DNA of 64,000 nucleotides from Hermodice carunculata (Eukaryota; Annelida; Polychaeta; Eunicida; Amphinomidae), in the NCBI GenBank assembly GCA_964020975.1, contig OZ026622.1, positions 60,481,259 through 60,545,258 of the forward strand. The letters are read 5' to 3'. Each line of letters begins with the position of its first letter. The first letter of the stretch is position 1. Shown one piece after another: positions 55,095 through 64,000 of the stretch. The position numbers and the translations under genes are program-made. The notes under the pieces were generated by a model that did no database searches, was not told the origin of the DNA, and saw nothing but the letters and a program-made list of their open reading frames with translations.

Positions 55095-55821
55095 CTGCAA
55101 CATAAAGATGATACGCGTACTTTAGTATATTGCATAGGTTTTATTGCTTGGGCACATATTCTGACACAAAGCAAGAGAAAGACTTATCATTGTCCATATT
55201 CACAAGACATTTTGAAAGTGGGCCTATAAAAAACTCGTTAAGCGCTAGTTTTTTTCCCCACCTATCTTTTCTTTCTTCATATTTATAATGTGAACGTGTC
55301 CGGGAATTTCAACTCGTAATCTGCATCGTGCATGCAAGCAATTTAATAGCAGGCGCGTGGTGGCGCAGATACAATGCGTAATGCTAATATATGTCAAATC
55401 GTTTTTTTTTTTTTAATTTCATTTAGCATCCAGCTATCTTTTTGGTACATTGACTGTTGCTGGTGAATGTTTGGTAAAAGTTGGGTGTTATAAAGTAACG
55501 AATTCAGTAAATGATCCTCTGTTAATATCTTGGAGTCCCTTGTATGTCAAGAAAAATACCAGATCAGAATGAACACATATTAATTTTAGACATAACAATG
55601 CGTAAAATGTTTTGCACGCAAATTTTATCGAGTTACTGAGTAAGCGTGGCTCCGAACAATACAAAAAACATATTGAACGAATCTGTTAATGCTTTTTATG
55701 CCATAGAAATTATATTGCGGGATAGTCCTGAAATTGTAAGAAACGCAACATTGTTAATGTTTTAATCTTAATCTTTTAGTAGTTGGGTTCAAACTCATCC
55801 AAGGACCTGGACTTCAGCCCA
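55095..55821. other. Intron 5' of the first WIF exon found
   Basis: No exon recognised. The exon that should precede 54992-55094 (phase 0 end) was looked for by eye up to 64 kb on the minus strand and not found. Confidence 0.45.
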
Positions 55822-56071
55822 TTAACTGTATAAGTGCCAAATTTTGGACTGAATCAATGGCTTTTCTCGGCACGCATTGGACACATTGCACCCAATGCTC
55901 GCCGCGGAAAGCTGTTGACCTGGGATATTTTTTTCTGGAACTATAGGCATACTGGTACTTGGATAGAAGGTTTTTTTTACAAGGAATACGAATGTGAGAT
56001 CCTAATGGTAAGTCAGACTAGTTTGACTTAAGTAGATCGACTTAAGGCGTGATTGGCACTGAAAGAGTTAA
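55822..56071. mobile_element. MITE with TTAA target site, copy 2
   Basis: 250 bp from TTAACTGTATAAGTGCC to GGCACTGAAAGAGTTAA with TTAA at both borders. Shares its interior with copy 1 and has about 60 bp more (for example CATTGGACACATTGCACCCA). The 135-codon minus frame over this area runs into the MITE and is probably accidental. Confidence 0.8.
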
Positions 56072-57420
56072 CCCGACAGATTTTTATGTGTCCGTCGTAT
56101 GCATCGTGAATTGTAACACAAAGTGCCATATTACCAAATGATGTCAAGATGTCCAACCATAATAGTAAAACAAAATGCATGTAAGACAAAGTGGAAGAAG
56201 TTTTATCAAAAGAGACGTCTTTCAGCTCTTTGATGATACAACAGCTTTTGTAAACAAAAGTCATGAGGGTTCTGAGTTTTATCGATGAGGCTGCCTGCAC
56301 AGTGTTCGTCGACGCTAAAAGCCTGGACCTGCTACTTAAAACATTTCTGTAATCTTGTTGTACAAGAGCCGCTTGAAGAATATTCACATGATTTGTCCCA
56401 CGTACATGATAAGTATTCAACTTGAACCAGTGCACGATTTCACTAGTTGTACGTATGGGCAGTACGTAGTATTATTATTATTATTTAATTCTGATCTCGT
56501 TTCTTTGTCACTTCTTTACAAAAATCGTTTTTAATTTGTAAGATTATAATTAATCGTTCAACAATCATAAGCAAATATCCATACGTTTGTGGGTATGTGT
56601 ATATATTGAGAGAGAGAAATAGACACTCAGAGAGTGACAGAGGTCAAAATCAAATTATCATAACCAACGAATGATAAAGGAAGGCATAGCAGATTCATAC
56701 GAGTCAGCACAGCCAAAACGCATGGTTTAGGAAGTGATGCATCATTGTTTCATAAGAATTAACAAGCTAAGGACGCCTTGTTGATTTTTTTGAATCATTA
56801 GAGCAAGAATGTACGATTGGTTTGCAAGACAAAATACAAACATTGGCTTTTCAGTACAAAAAGAGCAATGATGCGTGATTGATTTATGATACTCAACGGG
56901 GCAAGGAGGCATAATTGGTTGCTAAGAATCAACAAGCGAAGGGCGCTGTTGGTCTACTAGCTGCTTGGATAACAGTTATTCATGATATCGCATTACCTCA
57001 CAGACCTAAATAGACCGTTTGTGTCCAAAGTCAGAATCAAGTTATCTGCAAACTTAAGACAGTTTAATTAGTTCCGTGTGGACATATATTACACAGCTTC
57101 AGTCCAAAATAACACTGAGAATGAACTCATTAAACAGCTGCGAAACTAATCTTGCTCCAGAAACCCAGAGAAAGTTATGCCGGGTAAGAATGACCAATTT
57201 ATCATGCATAGCCACTGTGAGGTTGAGCTATATCAAAAGCCTGTTTCTTTTGGTAATAAAGATTTTTTTTAATTTTGTCAATAAACATTGACACTTATAA
57301 CTATGGTCATTAGTAATACGCCCAATTCATTGCACAGTTGCATGTCTTTGTGCTGTTGATTCCTTTCTTGTCTCGACTCTTTTCCAGATTTTCATTATTT
57401 GCATTCGGTTTGATTAATCC
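56072..57420. other. Unassigned, one weak plus-strand exon candidate
   Basis: A segment at 57098-57184 is bounded by TATTACACAG and CCGG|GTAAGAA and is open in one frame only (LQSKITLRMNSLNSCETNLA then PETQRKLCR). No domain recognised. Otherwise nothing seen. Confidence 0.3.
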
Positions 57421-57424
57421 TTCC

Positions 57425-58190
57425 TTTGTCGTGGTAACTGACTGAGGCAACAGCTCAGTGGCTGATGCACCTTGGCCGCTTGAGGCAACAGTTCACTGGC
57501 TGGTGCACTTTGGCCACTTGAATAAAAAATGGCTGTGCAAATGCACCAAAAATTTGCTGATGCTGCGATGAATCCTTCATGAGATATTATGGCAACAAGG
57601 TTGTCCACTTGTGTGCCACTCGGACGGCCTTCAAATAAATAGGAAGCTGGTTTTCAATAGGAACGTGGTCCATTATAAAGTGCATTTCTGATAAAAACTT
57701 GGTGAAGCTGGAATACATCCTAGTGGAGTTATTATGACAACGTCGTCCCCTTGTGCGTCACTCAGACGGCCTTGGGATAAATACTTTAAAATTCCATTAA
57801 AAATTATAATACAAAGAGGTAGCTGGTTTTAAATATGAACCTGGTCCATCATAAGATGCACTTTTGATGAAAATTTGGTAAATCTGCGGTCAATATGTTT
57901 TTGAAATATTGCTGTAACGTCGGCAGGGTTGACACCACTCAGACGGCCTTCAAATAAATACATTTAAAAGTTTCATTAAAAAAAATGAAAATTATCAGAA
58001 GTTGCTGGTTTTGAATTAGAACCTAGTCCATTATAAGGTGCACCTCTGATAAAAATTAGGTAAAGCTACGGTGAATATATATATATATATATATTGAGAT
58101 ATTGCGGTAACGTACACAAGGCGGACGGACGGACAGACGGACGACAATACCCTCGGCATTTTGTGGGCCGAGGGTAATAAAAGTATTTTA
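57425..58190 (+). repeat. Tandem-core element R4 with palindromic end
   Basis: Degenerate units with CACTCAGACGGCCTT at 57617, 57759 and 57936 (spacing 142 and 177 bp), each followed by GCTGGTTTT, GTCCATTATAAGGTGCA and TGATAAAAATTTGGT. The last unit ends in GGCGGACGGACGGACAGACG and a palindrome, ACCCTCGGC...GCCGAGGGT at 58149-58175. A direct duplication (GAGGCAACAG, GGCTGRTGCAC) is at 57442-57520. Confidence 0.8.
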
Positions 58191-59211
58191 CAGTAGGCTT
58201 AGTAGGGAATTCTTTGTTTTTGGAATGTTCGCGTATAAAATGAAATAAAATTGCATAGTCAAGACGATCCTGTAAATAGGCTGTACAGTCAACCTCTGGT
58301 CTTTTTAAGTGTAAAAAATACTGTCGTTTATTTTGTCAGTTTTATTTGCCAAACATCGGCATACCCTCGCAGCTATAGTGTGACTAATGTGTGTGAGGGT
58401 CAAGTACTTATCGAGCAGTCACTTTCCACAGATTACGCTGGATAGTTGCAGATGCGGACAAGGAAAAGTGTCATAAGCCACCGTTTCAATCGGAATTGCT
58501 GTGCAACCAGGACATATGGGCGCTGAGGTATAATTCAAAGTGGATTTGATATCCGATTTTGATTTATGTGCAGCAAAAAGCTTCCACTTCTATCACCCGT
58601 ACGTGTCAGTCCGTTATGTGATATTACGCATTCTGTCCGGATCGCACTCAGTTAAATTAAAAAAAGAAGAGTCGCTGAGTCACGAGCGCACTTTCTTCGG
58701 GACAGAGATACATGCCATCTGTTAGTTTTATTCTTGCAGTTTAGTGACAGCAATTTTGAACTTTTAACAGGATGACTTTTTCGACAAAGCGGACAGCATG
58801 GTTTTGATAAAACTGGTATGAAAGATAGGTTTATCCATGACTGTCGCCTCATACTTTTCTAAATAAATTGAAGCATCAAACTACGAAGTAGTGTATTATT
58901 GCAGTTGGAACAGCAGACAATATAAGGTAACACATTCCCGGACACATCGGTCCATAATAGGGCAGAACCTTCTTAATAATATTCACAATATTCAATCAGT
59001 ATCTGCTTTTCCTTTCATGTTTTCCTTTCGATGGCACACAAGCTGACAGAGACCGAAAATACCATGGAGGTTAGTGTGACGATGCAGCTAGTCAAACTGG
59101 TTGTAATGTTATGTGCTCCGCGACCTGGCCATGCTGGGTAAGGTTGTTGAATGAATCTCATAGCATGATCCGGTAAGAGTTAATCACTAGCACCTGATTA
59201 TTTCACCTGAA

Positions 59212-59421
59212 TTAACTCATTCAGTGCGACGTTCCGACCGAGTCAACAGCTTTCCTATGTGTGTTTAGGGAACGCGCAGAAAACAGCTTTTGCCCCAGAG
59301 CACTCTTCTGCTCTTTGCAACTGTGTGTATTCAGGCACTTGAATACATGATCGGCCTACACTCTTTATGTCCATTAACAGCACATCGATTCACTTCGACA
59401 CATCGGCAATGAAAGAGTTAA
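59212..59421. mobile_element. MITE with TTAA target site, copy 3
   Basis: 210 bp from TTAACTCATTCAGTGCG to CGGCAATGAAAGAGTTAA. Ends match copies 1 and 2, as does GAGTCAACAGCTTT inside; the middle differs. Confidence 0.65.
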
Positions 59422-60569
59422 AAAAGAAAGAGCCGTTGGTTGTCTTTTTCAAAGTGAAGCCATCAGTGACAAATTACCACAGGTGGCTACTAATTAGATG
59501 GACGAGAGGAGCGCCGTCGACAAATTTTTCCCTGAACAAGACAAGACTGTCCGGCCCTCAGCAGTATGTTCACCTTTACAGTTCCGATGTGGCTGAGGTT
59601 TTGCCCAGCTGGCATGCGGTATTCTCTTGTTCCGTTCCGCTGTGGTTAGGTGTTTATCTCACCCCTCGTCTAGATTACATGTGACTGGGACATAGTAATG
59701 GCCAATTGGTGCCGTAGCAGCAGAACATTTTACCCACCAGTGGCGGGAATGGCTTCTGGCAAACAGAATATCGTTATATTGGAAAGTTTTGCCCATATGG
59801 TGATGATCAGGCCAAAGACAAGGGCTCTAAAACAAGAGACTTCCAGAAGAATGTGCTTGTCTACACGGTTCATGAGGATACCCCAAGACGATCTGCTTCC
59901 TCGCTGTAAGCCAAGCTTGGGGCAGCTGCTTTTAAAACCTTGTCAATTTTTGGTGTTCATAACGAAAAAAAAAATGTGACGAGATGGTCTACTGAATCTG
60001 ATGTACACTCCGAAGTGAACCAGACAAGCGCCCCATTTATCAATTTCTGACTTCTGCTTCGCTTGCCACATAATGGCTAATATGGCTTTCCGTATGGTTT
60101 CGTGCATGCAGTTACACCTTCAAGACATCTAGTTAACTCCCTACCTACATATAGATCAGGAAAGGCCAAATGTACTTTTCAGTATCCAAGTGTTCTCGGA
60201 AGGAACACCTTTCAGATTTGAGAGAAAAGATTGTAGCATCTCACGCATTGAAATCACAAGTAAGAATGCCGACAGCATATGAGTACACGGCTTACAGAAA
60301 GGGCGCACCCGATCGTTACCTCGACCGACCAGGGGCGTGCTACCAGGCAATAAAGTAACTCGTGGATATATGACACACTCATATTAGTTGCGTGACTGCT
60401 GGCACGTTTGGCTCAACAACGAAATCCCCGTACATGCGGGCAAACCCTTGTATCAAACAGGACAGAATGTGTTGCTGTTGCAAAAATAAACACTTTTTTG
60501 CAGGGAGGTAATATAGTCGAATTCTCTAAATAGGCAGTCAGGTTAAAACCATCATCATGTTTGTAATTA
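59422..60569. other. Unassigned with protein-like frames
   Basis: Plus frames at 59367-59684, 59698-59979 and a third at about 59720-59925 look more protein-like than average but have stops and no known domain. Near 60190-60235 RKEHLSDLREKIVASH resembles the N-terminal helix of Tc1-type transposases; nothing further of a transposase was found. Confidence 0.3.
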
Positions 60570-60662
60570 GTTTGGGTTTTGTTTTTTTGTTTTTGTTTTT
60601 GTTTTTGTTTCTTTGTTTTTTGTTTTTTTTTTGTTTTTGTTTTTGTTTTTTTTTTTGTTTTG
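60570..60662. repeat. (GTTTTT)n low-complexity tract
   Basis: T-rich with regular G on the plus strand; poly-Phe/Leu frames over it are artefacts. Confidence 0.92.
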
Positions 60663-61439
60663 TAGAAATGCTGGTGCCACCGCTAGTGATTACAGTAGTA
60701 CACCCGCCTCAGGGCGGATGTATATCGCTATTGCGAAGCCACAGGACAAATGGTTTTGGCGGGAAATTAATAGGTATGCGTCGTATTAATAATATACGTT
60801 GGGGGGTGGTATCCAGTGGCTCTTACATCATTACAAACATTTCCATAAGCGTGAAAATCGGGCAAAATTTCCCTGGCAGTAGCAGTCTACATGGCTAATA
60901 TCGACTGAGTTAATGTATATAGAAAACCATTAAGTAGTTCTGGGATTTGCTGTGCAAGATTATGGATGTGCAAGAAGCAACTAAATCTTGCCCCATTTGG
61001 CATCAACAGACCGAGCGTTTCACGTTTTTGTGTGCGTAATAGGTGGGTAAATAAGTACCAATTGGATTGAAAGAAGATGTTCTAAATAACATAAGCAAAT
61101 GTGAAATTGTGCAGCCAACAACAGAATACCCTGGTGTTGTTGTTCAGAGTAGTTTGGTAAGAATTCTAATTCACGTCGAACTTGTGTTGCGCACAACTAT
61201 TTCTGATTTTCCTTTTCATTAATAGCTGGATTAGAAACCTTCTTATTCCCGCTAATATGGAATAATAAAAGTAACAAGACCCAGAGAGGAAACTACAATA
61301 TTTGTGTATGTATGTTTAAATGAAACATTGCCTTTCCTCTCGTGTAGATATCATGATTGTGGAATATGTTAGCCATAAAACTGGTTGTACGTCTAATCCA
61401 AATTTCAAACTATTAAAGGGCTTCGATAGTCCTATGCTA

Positions 61440-61905
61440 AGCTGACCTCGGGCGCGTACACTGAAGAGGTCTTGTGACCTTTGAAATAATACCAAGGTCA
61501 CTTTTCTATATGACCATTATCAGGGTTTGCAATATCAAAAGTCTTCACTCACAGAGTTCTGGAGTCACCAGTTTCATATGAAAAGTGATAGGATCCACAA
61601 TTGCCTAGATATCAGCCGATATGTTAGTTTGACCTTTCAAGGTCACGCAAGGTCAAAATTATAAAACCTAAAAGAAATTCCGAAGGCATTTTCCTATAAA
61701 TATTTATTCTAACCGTGATCCTAGGATAAATCATACCTGTCAAGGTCGGTCAAGGTCAAAATTAACAGCACCGAAAGAAATACCACAGGCACTTTCCTCC
61801 TAGAGTTTAATAATAAGCAAGTACGATGTATGGCAACACGGTGACGGAAGGCGGACGATTGACCACCCTATAAGCTCAGCTGACTGACGAGTCGGCTAAG
61901 CTGAA
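61440..61905 (+). repeat. Tandem-core element R5 with palindromic end
   Basis: Two to three degenerate units around TTTGACCTTTCAAGGTCACG and CAAGGTCAAAATTA, followed by AAAGAAATTCCGAAGGCATT or ACCACAGGCACTTTCCT. The end has GTGACGGAAGGCGGACGATT and an imperfect palindrome, AGCTCAGCTGACT...AGTCGGCTAAGCT at 61873-61902. Confidence 0.75.
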
Positions 61906-61909
61906 AATT

Positions 61910-62100
61910 ACATTAAAAAAAATGTTGGATCGTGACAAGGTGAACAGACTTTTTAGAGTCCCACCCGAGTATATCCCCACCAAGTTTGAAGAAGATCTGG
62001 CGAACGGTTTTGGAGAAGTCGAAAATTTAAATGTGATCGGATGAAGGGCAACTGACCACGCTATGAGCTGACCTGACTTGTTAGTCAGCTGAGTTAAAAA
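61910..62100 (+). repeat. R3-type fragment with palindromic end
   Basis: ATCCCCACCAAGTTTGAAGA and GCGAACGGTTTTGGAGAAGT match an R3 sub-unit. It ends in a palindrome, AGCTGACCTGACT...AGTCAGCTGAGTT, at 62066-62095, very like the end of R5 just upstream. Confidence 0.75.
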
Positions 62101-64000
62101 TCAGGACTTCTGAATGAAATGTCATACTCCCCTAGTAGGCGCCTTTAAAGACGAGTATCATAAATTTCAAGGGGATTATCACCACATTCATGTACTCGTT
62201 TCACCAGAACTGCGTTCTGTCAAAGTGAAACATGTTATTTTAGACTGCTATACATGAAAACAACCTCCTCTATTTGCCATTAAATATACCGATAAGTTAC
62301 AGGAGATCACAAAGGTCAGTAATGAATCATAAGATTTTTTAGGTGAGATAAGTGGGACCATTTAAAATGAAAAGTGCTAGACAAGCGCCCGATGTTGTAC
62401 AACCTGTTGACAGGTGCATCCGGGTGGATGAAAAGCTGTAGGAGGCGGTGAATCTGTGAAGTTATCAAAGCAGCTCCAGAACAAGTCGTTCATCACGCAC
62501 AGAGCCCCAGATAACGACTAGCATCGTTCACCGTCGCCGAATGCCCGATGACACTACCCACAGATCTGTTTGCTTACTACCGACGTTACTGTGCCCGTCT
62601 CTGCAAGATTTACTGATAACGTAGCCATGCTATTTCGTGCTATTTATGTAAGGTGATATACCAAATCTTGTTCCAATATTCCTATAATTTAATGGATATT
62701 GAAGTGATGCACCCAAAATCGCGTAAAGTGGTGTCAGCCTATCAATAATAGAGTATAAGGAGCCGTAGGTCACAATGGCACTTTGCTTGATCAAAAACAC
62801 TGGTGTACAACCCACAGTCATACGTACCTAATGAGCCAAACATTTTAACAACCGCATGCCTTTTAACTCGACGCCCATCCTGCTTGAAGTTATGCGAATG
62901 GTGAAGAGCCACAGGTTCGAGGTACCGCGCTTTGAGCATCCAAGAAAACTAAATGAACGGCCAAGAAAAACCATCCACCGAAATACCAGAGTTGCAAGGC
63001 ATACGTTTCGCCGCAAAAGCCACACAAACCACTGCAACTATCAAATAACGAAAGAACGGTATGGCTACCAATATTGTACCTTCTCATAAACTTGTTGTCT
63101 TATGTGGTCGTAGTTACTGAGTTGCATGACGTGTGCCATTTGATTTGATACATCACATTTGTAACGAAGGAAGACGCCGAAACATGTTCCTTCTTCAAGC
63201 TTGACTGATAGGAAATCCACGGCACGTTATTACGTCTGGGGAAGTGGTCTTAAGATTTATCATTTTTAGTTTTCTTGCTGTGGAAATTTTATGAGCCAAA
63301 GACCAACATATCAATGGACTGGACTTCGATTGGTTTCCTGCAAAACGGCTGCTAGTATGCTCCCACCTACGATGACATAAATTTCAAAAATAGCCACAGA
63401 ACAAAGTAGAATTGTTTGGAGAGCAAAAATTACTTTCTGAGCCGATGTTGGCAGTAGCGTTAGAACGCCAGTTTTTCTTGGGGGGGTGGGGGGCGCCTTG
63501 TTAACCCTTTCAATCCACTGAAAGTTACAACCGTTAAGGAGTTAAGTACGAAGCGCATTCAATTACGCAAAAGCTGGTTTGTTTAAACATGATAGAATGA
63601 AGTGGTACATGTGCTTTGAATATCCTTTCTCTGAAAATGCTGAAATTGACTTAAGAAGTGAACGAATGCATGCCTGATCGTAACGCTTGCACAACTCCGC
63701 TTCCGCACGCTATGTTCGCCAATCACAATATTATCAGGAACATGGCGGAGAAACATGCTGCTGTGAATGAATTTGAACATGTCCCATTGTTACAGCAAAT
63801 GATCCTGAAATGCGCTCACACTTTTGTTGAGTCCTAGAAAATAGCATTGCTCAATGTTACCCGTTCAAACTGTTGAATTCATTTGCTTTTGACAAACACC
63901 ATTGGAATAAAGGTCAAGTTTGCCTGTACAAAGACATCCATACACATCCAATATTGAAATTGTGTGGAACAAAGGTATAATTCAGAATTGAAAATTGGAA
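62101..64000. other. Unassigned
   Basis: No gene recognised on either strand. A minus-strand donor-like site (TTAG|GTACGT near 62826) follows an open stretch but no domain is seen. A 45-bp segment at 63504 is bounded by TTAACCCTTTC and GGAGTTAA and resembles only the ends of the TTAA MITEs. Confidence 0.35.

Noticed and set aside
56028-56435. 135-codon minus-strand frame
   Set aside because: It runs into a TTAA MITE, has no recognisable domain and does not fit the phase needed for the exon upstream of 55094.
60170-60260. Tc1-like transposase N-terminus (HLSDLREKIVASH)
   Set aside because: Only about 12 residues fit and no downstream DDE region or inverted repeats were found; kept only as a remark.

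Overview
The window looks like animal nuclear DNA, probably from a marine invertebrate. It is AT-rich and intron-rich, crowded with microsatellites, LINE, SINE and MITE remnants, and arrays of 140-170 bp tandem repeats. No prokaryotic-style gene, operon or CRISPR array is visible. I could not fix the species from sequence alone.

The one host gene I can reconstruct is on the minus strand. It is a WIF1/Shifted-type gene (Wnt inhibitory factor) whose visible part runs from about 55.1 kb down to its stop codon at 23.8 kb. Seven coding exons were found by reading splice sites and protein motifs: two exons of the WIF domain (54992-55094 and 40940-41083), three single-exon EGF domains (30373-30477, 28114-28215, 27353-27448) and two exons encoding a very basic C-terminal tail (25043-25133 and 23830-23926). 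All six junctions are phase-compatible and the exons sum to 738 bp, which is 245 codons plus a stop. The 5' exons (signal peptide and start of the WIF domain) were not found and may lie above 55.1 kb or outside the window. Three EGF repeats instead of the five in vertebrate WIF1 and fly Shifted, together with a tail that is about half Lys/Arg, make this an unusual member of the family.

Layout: 1-2.4 kb has no recognisable gene. At 2.4 kb is a TTAA-flanked MITE. 3.06-6.9 kb holds an antisense LINE with RT and endonuclease remnants, and a zinc-finger/coiled-coil ORF1-like fragment lies at 7.9-8.2 kb. 9-16.8 kb is MITEs, microsatellites and minisatellites. At 16.8-17.6 kb is an inverted-repeat element with a strong hairpin. 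17.66-19.81 kb holds a second, badly decayed copy of the same LINE on the plus strand, with an internal minisatellite grown from its Cys/His motif. 19.8-23.8 kb is mostly unassigned. 23.8-55.1 kb is the WIF1-like gene. Its introns contain a trimeric higher-order repeat (30.66-32.4 kb), a tRNA-derived SINE (32.57 kb), two copies of a 144-bp-monomer element with nuclear-receptor-like half-sites (41.6-42.9 and 52.85-54.35 kb), a 40-bp minisatellite (43.8-44.3 kb) and a second trimeric array (44.74-46.5 kb, with more at 48.86-49.36 kb). 55-64 kb has two more TTAA MITEs and further tandem-core elements.

The most novel-looking themes are the derived WIF1-like gene, the recurring repeat design (a variable 140-170 bp tandem core with a GGACGGAC-rich stretch and a short palindrome at one end), and the hidden second LINE copy.
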